Assembly (NCBI RefSeq): GCF_001661345.1
Contig: NW_017962914.1
Location: 1-64,000, forward strand
From: Ascoidea rubescens DSM 1968
Taxonomy: Eukaryota > Ascomycota > Saccharomycetes > Ascoideales > Ascoideaceae
DNA: 64,000 nt
Direction of reading: 5' to 3'
Shown here: positions 41,592 through 50,555 of the stretch, piece by piece
Layout: the number at the start of each line of letters is the position of its first letter
How positions within the stretch are numbered: the first letter of the stretch is position 1
Position numbers and translations under genes: made by a program
The notes under the pieces: model-generated
What the model saw: the letters and a program-made list of their open reading frames with translations, nothing else
Database searches by the model: none
What the model was told of the DNA's origin: nothing

Positions 41592-42429
41592 CAATGACAA
41601 TGACAATGACAATGACAATGACAATGACAATGACAATGACAATGACAATGACAATGACAATGACAATGACAATGACAACAATGAAATTGAAATTGAATAT
41701 ATAACTATTGTTGTTATATCAAGATTATTTCAAAATAAAGGCGCTGATTTATTAGTTAAAATTATCCCAATTATATGCTCAAAAAATTCAAAAGTTCGGT
41801 TTTTAATAGCAGGCGATGGCCCAAAATTTATTGATTTAGTTCAAATGATTGAAATGAATAGACTACAGGAAAGAGTGGAGTTAATTGGCGAGATTCGTCA
41901 TGAACAAGTTAGAGATGTTATGTGTAAAGGAGATATTTATCTTCACGCTTCCTTAACTGAAGCATTTGGTACTGTATTAGTTGAGGCTGCATCATGCAAT
42001 TTGCTAGTAGTGACAACAAGAGTTGGCGGTATTCCGGAAGTTTTACCCAATTATATGACAGTTTTTGCTAATCCCTCGGTAAATTCATTAGTTGAAAACT
42101 GTTTAATTGCTATTGAAATGATTGATTTAAAAAAAATTGATACATCGGTATTTCATGATGAAATCAAGAAAATGTATGATTGGATAGATGTCGCAAGAAG
42201 AACTGAGTTGGTTTATAATTCAATTCGAGAGGATGAAGTCAAAAAACCTTTATATATAAAATTTCAAATCTTTTATAACTCAGGTTTATGGGCAGGTAAA
42301 TTATATCTTTTATGTGTTGTTGTTGACATTTTTATTTTATTTTTCTTAAATGTTTTTTATCCAGTGCAAAATATTGATAGAGTTCGAAAATGGCCCAAAA
42401 AAAAAGGTGAAAAGCCCAAATTAGCTTGA
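40675..42429 (+). CDS. SPT14: GPI-GlcNAc transferase catalytic subunit Spt14/Gpi3 (PIG-A), two exons, repeat with assembly gap
   Basis: Catalytic subunit of the ER complex making GlcNAc-PI, the first step of GPI-anchor synthesis. CDS join(40675..40691, 40786..42429). Exon 1 codes only MSYNI plus two bases; exon 2 continues [20 protein letters not shown], matching the yeast start [20 protein letters not shown]. The N-terminal Rossmann fold ends [13 protein letters not shown]. The C-terminal fold begins [18 protein letters not shown] and carries the GT4 E-x7-E motif EAFGTVLVE, followed by [10 protein letters not shown]-terminal membrane anchor is [20 protein letters not shown]. Between the folds lies a run of at least 65 Asn codons and about 14 Asn-Asp repeats (41389-41680), where S. 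cerevisiae has a short linker. A single N at 41495 marks an unsized gap, so the reading frame across it cannot be judged from this assembly. Confidence 0.9.
40692..40785 (+). other. SPT14: SPT14 intron after codon 5, 94 nt
   Basis: Donor GTACGT at 40692, branch AGCTAATAC (CTAATAC at 40763-40769), acceptor CCGCAG ending at 40785. Phase 2. Splicing restores the universally conserved N-terminus of the enzyme. Confidence 0.85.
41389..41588. repeat. SPT14: AAT trinucleotide repeat with one N, in SPT14
   Basis: About 200 bases of near-pure AAT with N at 41495. The phase before and after N differs by one base, as expected when an arbitrary single N replaces an unresolved repeat length. Confidence 0.93.
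41589..41680. repeat. SPT14: AATGAC hexanucleotide repeat in SPT14
   Basis: About 14 near-perfect units coding alternating Asn and Asp, directly following the AAT array. Confidence 0.92.
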
Positions 42430-42498
42430 AACAGCAAAAAAGAAAAAAAAGAAAGTGTGTGTAAAAAAATATTTAATAGTCTATACATTAAAATATCA

Positions 42499-43812
42499 TC
42501 ATTTATCATCACCTGAATCGGAATAAATCTCAGGATCAGATTCTTCATCATTTTTCTTTGAAAAGTTATTTTCAATATTAGCGGAAAGATATTTGCCGTT
42601 AGATTCTAATATAACATTATGCCCGACAATGGAATTTTCCAAAATAACATTATCACCAATTATGACATTATTAAATACTAAAGAACCATTTAATCTACAT
42701 TTTTTGCCAATTTGACAATTATCACCGATAATAGTTTTCTTTATAGTAGACATTTTATCAACGGTTGTATTTTGGCCCAATAGAGAATCAACTCCAATGG
42801 TGGGGGCACCCTTTTCTTTTTGTTTTTGAGCTTGGGATTGCAACTGGTTACGAATGGAAGGATTTTTTAATAGATTTTCCTTCATAAGCCACCTATTTGA
42901 TTCTAGATATAACTGTAGAGTATTTGATCTTATGAACGTTGATTGTTTTGGAAGTATAAACAAGTTTATCTTTTCTAGGGGCTTTTTATGCTTCCAAGAC
43001 CTTTTAGCTAAATCCTGGAAAATCGTTGTTATTGATTTTTCATTAATTTTGTATTTCTTGACTGTGATTGAATGTTTCAAAATGTTGACTAGTTCCAATG
43101 AGTTGAAGAAAATAAAACTGTTTAATAAGTTTTTTGATACTTCAATATTGGGAAATCTCCATAACATTTGAGTTCTTATTTGCAAAAATTTTGAGATTTC
43201 AATTGATTCATTTGTAATCAAATCAACCAAATGAGAATCATTCTGGTAATAATCGTAATCATTTACAGCATTGCTGTTGTTGTGATTATTTTGGGACTCG
43301 TAAAGGGTATAGTAATTTTTAAAGTTATTTGAATGAGTTGGAATATTGGATAGACTATTGTTATAAAAACAACACATGGATACATCCTGAACATCTCTGA
43401 TTCTGAACTGTTCAATTAAAACCTGAGCAGGCAAGTCAGTTATGAAATCGCAAGGCAATATAGCAAAATCTGAATTGATTTTGTTCAAATTGATCAAGCT
43501 GGCCAAGATCTCGCCAGTCGTCTTTGCATTTATGGAAACAATATTGATTTTGTTAACAAAACTTAAGATCTGCTTGTTACGGATATTCGACTCGTAGTTA
43601 TTCAAGAATTCCTGAAGCAGATCCTTCGAGGAGGCATCAACGACCAAAGATATATCTTTGAATGGAGAATTATCACACCATTCGAGAACATGCTGGACCA
43701 TTGGTTTATTGAAAATGGGAAGCAAGGCCTTGGGCATACCAGAGGGATGAGCAGTGGAAAAGGGAGAGAGCTTGGCCCCTCTGCCACAAAGAACAATAGC
43801 GTGGAACTCCAT
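42499..43812 (-). CDS. GCD1: eIF2B gamma subunit Gcd1
   Basis: Gamma subunit of eIF2B, the guanine-nucleotide exchange factor for initiation factor eIF2 and target of general amino-acid control. The start is ATG at 43812 (MEFHAIVLCGRGAKLSPFST); an upstream in-frame start at 43842 would add ten unconserved residues. The nucleotidyltransferase-like N-terminus shows GMPKALLPIFNKPMVQHVLE and DFAILPCDFITDLPAQVLIE, both hallmarks of Gcd1. Later KRSWKHKKP and FILPKQSTFIRSNTLQLYLE align with yeast Gcd1. Left-handed beta-helix hexapeptides (IGDNCQIGKKCRLNGSLVFN and VIGDNVILENSIVGHNVILE) occupy about 345-420, and an acidic tail ends the protein. 437 residues, shorter than S. cerevisiae (578). It converges on SPT14 with 69 bp between stops. 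Confidence 0.93.
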   Translation of the reverse strand: MEFHAIVLCGRGAKLSPFSTAHPSGMPKALLPIFNKPMVQHVLEWCDNSPFKDISLVVDASSKDLLQEFLNNYESNIRNKQILSFVNKINIVSINAKTTGEILASLINLNKINSDFAILPCDFITDLPAQVLIEQFRIRDVQDVSMCCFYNNSLSNIPTHSNNFKNYYTLYESQNNHNNSNAVNDYDYYQNDSHLVDLITNESIEISKFLQIRTQMLWRFPNIEVSKNLLNSFIFFNSLELVNILKHSITVKKYKINEKSITTIFQDLAKRSWKHKKPLEKINLFILPKQSTFIRSNTLQLYLESNRWLMKENLLKNPSIRNQLQSQAQKQKEKGAPTIGVDSLLGQNTTVDKMSTIKKTIIGDNCQIGKKCRLNGSLVFNNVIIGDNVILENSIVGHNVILESNGKYLSANIENNFSKKNDEESDPEIYSDSGDDK

Positions 43813-44049
43813 TTTATATGACTGGAAGGTGTAACAACACAATAATTACTGGCAATAGCTTTGTGAAGTATCTGGTTCTCGTCGCGATATCTGATTATAT
43901 CTAGTGAAAAGTTTCTGGTGAAAAGTTTCAGTTAGTCACACGTGGGCGGGTAACTTCTCAAAAAGCGAAATAAAAGTGGAGGATTTGGTGAGAATGCAGA
44001 GAAGAGCCAACGATTACTAAGGAAGTGCTATCGAAAACCAGTTGTGACC

Positions 44050-44952
44050 ATGAGTAGTTGGAGTCGTACCACCAGCAGATTCATCAAGGACTCTACCAAT
44101 TTAAAGGACAGTTACATTCGGTCACAGGAGAACTTTCTCAAAAAGTACCAGCTCGAGCACCAGAGATCTGTGCTTCCCAAAGTCCCCGAAAAGCTCAGGT
44201 TTAACGACGACTTTGCAAAGAGAAAGTATGTTCCAGGCGATAGAGTGGTTATAGTCAAGGGTCCTCTCAAGGGAACTGTCACCAAAATCGATTCTTTTGA
44301 CGCAAACACCAATGGATACACTCTTGTGCATGGTCCCCACAAAAAGATTGCAGTTCCCAAGTGTTTGTGGGTGGCAGGGCAAAAGAGTCATGTAACCCAA
44401 TTCCCAGAGCCTGTTACGCAGGATTATATCAAGTTGATTGCTATTCGTAAAGATCCTACCACAGGGCTGAAGACCGATGTCATTATCGATGATGTGGAAT
44501 TCCGTGGCGAGTATTTTGATTCGGTATACCAACGATTTTTGCCCAAGAGATATGTCAAATATAATCCACAGGCATTGATACCCTGGCCTGAACTAAATGT
44601 TCCAGAAGAAATTGGAGAATGGACCACATCGAGGGAAGATGCTAAGAAAAAGAGTTTTTTCATCAGCTCGATTTTTTCAAGTGGAATACCCAAGGCAGCA
44701 TTGGAATCATTGAGAAATCCTTACTCCAAATATAATACAGGTGTTTATACCAATCACGATATCAGAATGTTGACACCTCCAACCATCCCATTAACTGAAA
44801 CTAAGAAAAAATACCTCGAAGAGAGAGAAATGCTTAGGGCCAGAGAGAAATACGAGATCTCTCAAAAGACTAAGGACTACATCAGCAAGAGAGTTAGTGA
44901 TTACATAAAAGAGCAAAAAGAGTTTGAGGCTAAAGAAAAGGAGAAGAATTGA
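44050..44952 (+). CDS. MRPL40: Mitochondrial large-subunit ribosomal protein uL24m
   Basis: Mitochondrial 54S ribosomal protein of the L24 family. The start is ATG at 44050 (MSSWSRTTSRFIKD), 300 residues, close to yeast Mrpl40 (297). The KOW motif is at about 60-95: YVPGDRVVIVKGPLKGTVTK followed by GYTLVHGPHKKIAVPKC. A C-terminal extension typical of the yeast protein contains ALIPWPELNVPEE and a charged coiled coil at the end (YLEEREMLRAREKYEISQKT). The basic, hydroxylated N-terminus could act as a mitochondrial targeting signal. It is divergent from GCD1, and the shared 240-bp promoter contains CACGTGGG near 43939. Confidence 0.92.
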   Translation: MSSWSRTTSRFIKDSTNLKDSYIRSQENFLKKYQLEHQRSVLPKVPEKLRFNDDFAKRKYVPGDRVVIVKGPLKGTVTKIDSFDANTNGYTLVHGPHKKIAVPKCLWVAGQKSHVTQFPEPVTQDYIKLIAIRKDPTTGLKTDVIIDDVEFRGEYFDSVYQRFLPKRYVKYNPQALIPWPELNVPEEIGEWTTSREDAKKKSFFISSIFSSGIPKAALESLRNPYSKYNTGVYTNHDIRMLTPPTIPLTETKKKYLEEREMLRAREKYEISQKTKDYISKRVSDYIKEQKEFEAKEKEKN

Positions 44953-45036
44953 AAGTGAAAACAACAGTACCAGTGTTGATAGAAATTGATTAATTTTTTA
45001 TAGTGATATCTTGTATATACGTTATTACTGTTTTTA

Positions 45037-45070
<34 letters not shown>

Positions 45071-46386
45071 TAATATTACGATTACTATTATTACTGTTGT
45101 TTTGAAATATGTAATTAAAGTGTAGATTCATTTTGTCAATCAAAAGCACTAGATTTAATTTTCTGTTTAGGTGTTTTTTCAAAAACAGAACAAAAAATAC
45201 GTATTATTAATGCTAGATTGTATATAGCGCTTTCTATCACAATTCAGTAGCTTGAAAGATTCAAATGCCGGTCTCTAAACAAATTTAATGGGTATAAAGT
45301 GCAAATCTTAAATGTTATTGTTATTTAATACTCATTCTATTTATTTGGTCCAGGATATTTCAAAAGCTTTCTCGGCATTTTAGCGGTCTTCAACCGGCTT
45401 TCAACGGCTTTCAACGATTTATCACATAACCTCTCAATTCTTTACTGGTGGACAAGGAAATTTCCTCAAGCAAGTTTTGAACATGTTTGGAACATGTTTG
45501 GAACTTCAGTCAAGTGATATGTAAAAAAATTTGTGAAATTGAATTTGATAGCTTTAGTTTAAAATTTTCAGCCAAATGACTTTATAATTAAATTACAGAT
45601 ATTGGCAATAGATATTTACAATGCTGATCTTGTTGACAAATGTACTGAAAACAAAATACAATCTTTCAAAGTTGCAGAAAGAGCAAAAGCGGCAGCTCAA
45701 ATATTTGCTAATGGAAATGGGCTATTTTCAAAAAGATATATATGAAAAAGATATAGAACAGAATGAAAATAGAGAGATAGATTAAATAGATGCTGATGGA
45801 GACGTAGGATAGATTGGATGGAGACTATAATTTATATCAAATGAAGAAAGTAACAGAAACAAGCATTGAAAAAGAGAATAGAAATAATCAAGCGTTACCC
45901 GATTCTTAAGGATTACTAAGATCCCCCAATGATTGATTGCACTCCCCTTTAGTATCACAACATTTTTTCCTGTGCATGAAGAGAGTATTTTTCTTGTCCT
46001 CAAATCCAACTGGAGTGGGCACTTTTTCTCGTCCACCGCTAGTAGTAGTTGTAGCTATTATGCAGATAGTGGTTGTGATGATGCATGCAGCATTGTGAAC
46101 GCATACGCATGCATTTCAACAATCATAACCCGGGAGCTCCTTTTGCTTCAGAGTTGTCTCTTTGTGTATTCCAATATTGTTGTATTGAAAACAAGAAAAC
46201 AAAAATACAATCCACTGTTTATTCCAGAGGTCTGTATTTGGAATATGTTCAAGTTGAATTGCAAATTGAAAGAAGTTAAACAACACCCTTGTCAACTATT
46301 GTATCAAAATGACCTATTGCTTACAAAGCATTTTTGTTGTAGCTGATTTTTGCGATTCTAAAATTGATGCTATTAAATAAAACAGT
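44953..46386. other. Long convergent gap between MRPL40 and CSL4
   Basis: 1.4 kb with no intact gene, unusually long for convergent neighbours here. Contents: a TTA trinucleotide array (45036-45070); TTTCAACGGC repeats (45395-45418); two and a half copies of GAACATGTTTG (45478-45503); a plus-strand open stretch at about 45557-45745 coding protein-like sequence (AIDIYNADLVDKCTENKIQS, later AERAKAAAQIFANG) without ATG; and a minus-strand open stretch ending at 45906 (KVPTPVGFEDKKNTLFMHRK). I recognise neither. They could be gene relics or exons of an unannotated gene. Confidence 0.5.
45036..45070. repeat. TTA trinucleotide repeat
   Basis: About eleven units in the 3' flank of MRPL40. Confidence 0.88.
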
Positions 46387-47391
46387 TCAGAATGGTTTGG
46401 CACATTTACGCTTCTCTGTTAATCCAGTTATTGGGTCAATCATAGTTTGCCAATCTATGGGATACAACAAATTGTTGCTTCCATCAGAGGCTCTTGCAAG
46501 CACCACCCCTAAATCGTTTCTTGTAGTTGATAAATAGTAATTGGACCCATCACCTAGTGACAATACCAATGCCCTCACGATATCACCAGGCATAAAACAG
46601 TCGTTTATCTGCACTTTATCCTTATCCATATCTCTGACATCTTGTGATCTGATTACGCCTTTGAAATTTTCACCCAAATTCAAACTTGAAGAGCTGACTG
46701 AAGCTGAAGATGCAGTGGCTAGAATCGAAGTCAATGCGCCCGAACCACCTCCAGGAGATATTTCACCATACCCATTGCTCGCTATACCAGAATCTTTTAA
46801 AACTGTCTGCTGAAACTGATTTCCTCGTTCAACTACTAATATCTCGCAAAATGCCTGTCTTATTGATATTTTTGAAATCTTCACTAGAACAATGTCGCCC
46901 TCATGTGGCAAGTTGCTGGAAAATAAATTGAGTTTTTCACTCAACACTTCATTGCTTATTATTGGTTTATCATCATCGTCTTTATCATTATTGCTGTTAT
47001 CCTGGTCAATATCCATTGAATCTTTGTCGTTTTTACACATTACTCGAGGAATTCTGTTAAAGACGTTATTTTTGGGCAAAACAGATATTAGATACTTCTT
47101 GATCTGAAAGTCCACATTTTGAGTCTTGCTGGCACCAGCGTTGTTTTTATCGTATTTATTTTCGTCATTTGCTGATGGGTCGTCAACGTTATCAGCAAGT
47201 GGTTGCAATCTGACCTTCCCCAATATTGTCGAGGCTATTATTGGGCTCCTTTCGTTATTCCCAATCGAAATCGAGTCGTACTTGGTGCCTGGACCAGAAA
47301 TGAACTTTCTCACAGTCCTCGACTCAAATGCTTCATAAGTAGGACAGAGAGCTTGGCCAGGCACCACATAACCAGGTATTTGAATTGTCAT
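46387..47391 (-). CDS. CSL4: Exosome core subunit Csl4
   Basis: S1-domain cap subunit of the RNA exosome, the 3'-5' RNA-processing and decay machine of nucleus and cytoplasm. The start is ATG at 47391 (MTIQIPGYVVPGQALCPTYE), 334 residues, against 292 in yeast. The N-terminal domain carries the conserved VVPGQALCP and ASTILGKVRLQPL. The S1 domain runs from about 160 (LPHEGDIVLVKISKISIRQA to RSQDVRDMDKDKVQINDCFM). The C-terminal zinc-ribbon remnant ends PITGLTEKRKCAKPF, as in Csl4. Asp/Asn-rich inserts (about 125-145) and a Ser/Gly insert (about 215-240) account for the extra length. It is divergent from the TatD-family gene, with CACGTG in the shared promoter near 47558. Confidence 0.93.
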   Translation of the reverse strand: MTIQIPGYVVPGQALCPTYEAFESRTVRKFISGPGTKYDSISIGNNERSPIIASTILGKVRLQPLADNVDDPSANDENKYDKNNAGASKTQNVDFQIKKYLISVLPKNNVFNRIPRVMCKNDKDSMDIDQDNSNNDKDDDDKPIISNEVLSEKLNLFSSNLPHEGDIVLVKISKISIRQAFCEILVVERGNQFQQTVLKDSGIASNGYGEISPGGGSGALTSILATASSASVSSSSLNLGENFKGVIRSQDVRDMDKDKVQINDCFMPGDIVRALVLSLGDGSNYYLSTTRNDLGVVLARASDGSNNLLYPIDWQTMIDPITGLTEKRKCAKPF

Positions 47392-47676
47392 TGTAGAAAT
47401 TACAGTACCACACCACAAACAATATACGCTCAAGCACCAAAACCAACAGCAGCAGCAATATTGATCTCAAGTCACCAATGGCTTTTATCTCACTGATCTG
47501 AATAAATCCAAGTTAAAAATTGTTTCCATCAAAATTTAGTCTTGGATTTTCGCTTCACGTGCGTGAAATCTCTTCATAATATGATTTGAAATAAAAAAAA
47601 CTTTAGATTTTTCTCTGTTGATATCAAAATAAAAAATATAAAAGACGATGAAAAGTAGCATTATTTAAGGAAATAA

Positions 47677-48906
47677 ATGATAAATATATTCAAAAGTGTT
47701 AGGAGCAACCCACCTTATAGCAAATTAAGAAGTACTGATTTAATAAGAAAAACAATGACTACAACTAGCGATTGCGACAACAATGTTTATAGACCTAGAT
47801 ATTTTGATATTGGTGTCAATTTGACAGATAAAATGTTCAAAGGACGTTACAATGACAGGCATCATCACAGCAGTGATTTGGATGAGGTTATATATCGTGC
47901 AAAGCTATTCAATGTCAACAAGATGCTAGTCACTGGGTCTTCATTCAAGGAGAGCAAACACTGTATTGATATCTGCTCTAGATATACAAATTTATACTCA
48001 ACAGTTGGTGTTCATCCATGTTCTGTCACAGAGTTTGTCCAAGATGGAGTGGATCCAGATAAGCATTTGCAAGAGATTAAAGAACTATGCATGGAGGGTA
48101 AAAAAAAGGGGATTGTAAAAGCATTTGGAGAGATAGGATTGGATTATGACAGATTATTTTTCTCATCTAAAGAACTTCAACAAGAGTATTTCAAGAAACA
48201 ATTGGAGATATCAATTGAGCTAGAATTGCCATTGTTTTTGCATCTGAGAGCATCTACAGATGATTTCATTCAAATAATTAAACCATATCTAAGTAGGATG
48301 AAGAAAAATGGAGTGATACATTCATTTACTGGTACAGAAGAAGAATTGAACAAATTTTTAGAATTGGGATTTTATGTTAGTGTTAATGGATGTTCATTTA
48401 AAACCGATGAAAATTTAAAAGTTGCCTCGAAGATTCCATTGGACAAATTGTTGATTGAGACAGATGCACCATGGTGTGAAATTAAAAGAACACATCCTAG
48501 TTATAAATATTTAACTCAATATCCAAATTTTTATTATCCTAAAGTGAAAATAATAGAAGAAGAGATTAAGAATCTGGCTAACAATAATAATAATAATAAT
48601 AAAATTAAAACTAAAGGTAGAAATAAAGAACCAAAAATTAATTATCATGAATTTTTGCCATTTCCAAATATCAAAAAGGAACACTACAATAAATTTTTCA
48701 ATTCAGATAATTTTGACAATAACTCTAATTTTATAGATGAGTTTAAGTTTAAATTACCTCTTATCAAATCGAGAAATGAGCCTGTTTGTATCGGATTTGT
48801 TGCAGAAGTTATGAGTAAACTTAAGGATGTTGAGCCTAAGGAATTGATTGAAACTTGTTACTTAAATAGTTGTAAGTTGTTTGAACTAGAGGAAAATGAT
48901 AATTAA
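47677..48906 (+). CDS. TatD-family metal-dependent deoxyribonuclease
   Basis: Orthologue of yeast YBL055C, a TatD-type 3'-5' exo/endodeoxyribonuclease linked to apoptotic DNA breakdown. The TIM-barrel metal sites are all visible: the eukaryotic start FDIGVNLTDKMFKGRYND (replacing the bacterial HxH), GVHPC, the Glu in KAFGEIGLDYDR, His in LPLFLHLRA, His in GVIHSFTG and Asp in IETDAPWCEIK. An Asn-rich insert lies at about 305-313. 409 residues from ATG 47677; residues 1-26 are Arg/Lys/Ser-rich without acids until Asp20 and might be a mitochondrial presequence. Met27 (47755) is the alternative start and is closer to the conserved domain. Confidence 0.92.
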   Translation: MINIFKSVRSNPPYSKLRSTDLIRKTMTTTSDCDNNVYRPRYFDIGVNLTDKMFKGRYNDRHHHSSDLDEVIYRAKLFNVNKMLVTGSSFKESKHCIDICSRYTNLYSTVGVHPCSVTEFVQDGVDPDKHLQEIKELCMEGKKKGIVKAFGEIGLDYDRLFFSSKELQQEYFKKQLEISIELELPLFLHLRASTDDFIQIIKPYLSRMKKNGVIHSFTGTEEELNKFLELGFYVSVNGCSFKTDENLKVASKIPLDKLLIETDAPWCEIKRTHPSYKYLTQYPNFYYPKVKIIEEEIKNLANNNNNNNKIKTKGRNKEPKINYHEFLPFPNIKKEHYNKFFNSDNFDNNSNFIDEFKFKLPLIKSRNEPVCIGFVAEVMSKLKDVEPKELIETCYLNSCKLFELEENDN

Positions 48907-48953
48907 ATAGATCAAGATGTATAGGGTTTTCTTACGTTTCAAAGGAATAATAG

Positions 48954-49013
<60 letters not shown>

Positions 49014-49412
49014 CATATTGATAGAAATTTTTTTAAATCGTTCAAATAGTTTATGTTTAAGTTTAACTTTTGAGTGACTAATCAATAGAATAAATCGATA
49101 ACCAAAGGAACTATGCTTTAAAACATTTTGATATCAGAGAAGTTAATTAAAGAGTTTTTGAAACAAAACCCAACTATTAATCCTATGGTATTATATTATG
49201 TTTTGCTCTTTTCGTTCGAAAAAAAATCTTGTTTATTGAATCAAGAGTTATAAATCACGCCCTGTTTTCCCAAATCAAACAATACTATCAAACAACCAAA
49301 AAATAATATATTCCAAATGTCCAACAAACTAGTTATGGTTGGTGAAAGTGCATGTGGGAAAACATGTTTGATTCGTCGGTATNTCAAACAACCAAAAAAT
49401 AATATATTCCAA
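48907..49412. other. TatD gene 3' flank and Rho gene promoter
   Basis: Contains a TTA array (48957-49012) and, at its end, the first copy of the 95-bp assembly duplication. Nothing else seen. Confidence 0.6.
48957..49012. repeat. TTA trinucleotide repeat
   Basis: About 18 perfect units in the 3' flank of the TatD-family gene. Confidence 0.92.
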
Positions 49413-49478
49413 ATGTCCAACAAACTAGTTATGGTTGGTGAAAGTGCATGTGGGAAAACATGTTTGATTCGTCGGTAT
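49288..49478. repeat. Exact 95-bp direct duplication around one N (assembly artefact)
   Basis: Positions 49288-49382 and 49384-49478 are identical, separated by a single N at 49383. This is what results when two contigs ending in the same sequence are joined without merging. It duplicates the start and P-loop of the Rho gene. Confidence 0.9.
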
Positions 49479-50012
49479 CTTGAAAATAATTACAATGACA
49501 AGGAGGGCACAACAGCAAGTTTTTACAAAAAGGAACATTCCACCACCATAGATGGTATAACTCACAGTTTCGATTTGTGGGATACTGGTGGTCAAGAAGA
49601 TTACGATAATTTGAGAAAATTATCATATGCAGATGCAAAAGCGTTTTTGGTGTGTTATTCTGTTGATCAGCCCCAAGAACTTGAAAGTGTGCTTCTCAAA
49701 TGGATGTCTGAAGTCAGGGAGCATTGTCCTAAAACTCCCATTGTATTAGTTGCTTGCAAGACAGATCTAAGAAAGAGCGCACAAAGAAGAAGTGAATTGA
49801 GAGCAAATGGATATTCAATGGTAACTACTGCAAAAGGAGATGAATTGGCAAGAAAATTTAAATTGAGAGAGTTTTGTGTAGAGAGGTTTTATGAGACTTC
49901 AAGTCTTACTGGCAAAGGTGTTGATCAACTTTTTGAGGAAACATTTAGAATGATTGTAACAAAAGAGAACACAAAGTTCCGTGAGCGCTATGGGTGCTGT
50001 TCGATAATTTGA
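49413..50012 (+). CDS. Atypical Rho-family small GTPase
   Basis: Small G protein with Rho features: WDTGGQEDYDNLRKLSY in switch II, CKTDLR as the G4 base-recognition motif, ETSSLTGKGVDQLFEE as G5 region, and the prenylation box CSII at the C-terminus. 199 residues from ATG 49413; the frame stays open through the duplicated copy at 49317, which I regard as artefact. Unusual points: the P-loop is GESACGKT, so the Gly12 equivalent is Ser; Ala59 is Gly; and switch I lacks the Rho PTVFENY (here TTASFYKKEH). Gln61 is kept. Ser at position 12 also occurs in the GTPase-deficient Rnd proteins. I cannot assign it to RHO1-RHO5 or CDC42. It neighbours the broken F-box/LRR gene. Confidence 0.88.
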   Translation: MSNKLVMVGESACGKTCLIRRYLENNYNDKEGTTASFYKKEHSTTIDGITHSFDLWDTGGQEDYDNLRKLSYADAKAFLVCYSVDQPQELESVLLKWMSEVREHCPKTPIVLVACKTDLRKSAQRRSELRANGYSMVTTAKGDELARKFKLREFCVERFYETSSLTGKGVDQLFEETFRMIVTKENTKFRERYGCCSII

Positions 50013-50555
50013 TAAATACTTGATTTGTGGGTTTGAATATAACCTCTATGTTGAAACCAGTATTGCGTTTGCATTCTTGCAATCATATTTACAAATTTAT
50101 TGCAAATATGATTGCAACATTTAGTTTATGGAGCTAAACTAAATAATAGACTGAAATAATTAATATACCAAATTATCCAATAAACAAAGCAATGATGAAT
50201 AACCATGACGTTTCCATTAGAATTCCCAAATTCTGCCTGTGTGATCCAAAAACTTGGATGTTGCCTCCAGTCACGTGTTGATGCAGCTCAAGAAAGACCT
50301 GTTCTATCTGTACCCTCCAACAGACTCAAATCGTCCTGATTTTATCACCATTCTTCATATCAGGACTTAAAAAGTTATTTTAACAGAGAGGCCATCAAAA
50401 TTGTAAATAACTTTTATTTTCTCAATGGAAAAAAGAGTTTCACCATTATTCAATGCTTTTATTTCACCAGAAACTGCAACCAACATAAAGTGTCTTTTAT
50501 GAACTTTGAAATACTTTCTTTAACCAGATTTTTGAAATCACCAAAATTCTTGAGG
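50013..50555. other. Intergenic, Rho gene and F-box/LRR relic 3' flanks
   Basis: Contains the near-perfect inverted repeat TGCAATCATATTTACAAAT / ATTTGCAATATGATTGCA-like sequence around 50076-50119, which could form a terminator-like hairpin. No gene seen. Confidence 0.5.

Noticed and set aside
41388-41681. Leu/Ser-repeat proteins opposite to the SPT14 array
   Set aside because: They are reverse-strand readings of a microsatellite.
40787-41704. Separate truncated SPT14 ending after the repeat
   Set aside because: The apparent end follows from the single N inserted in the repeat; the second enzyme domain continues directly after the array.
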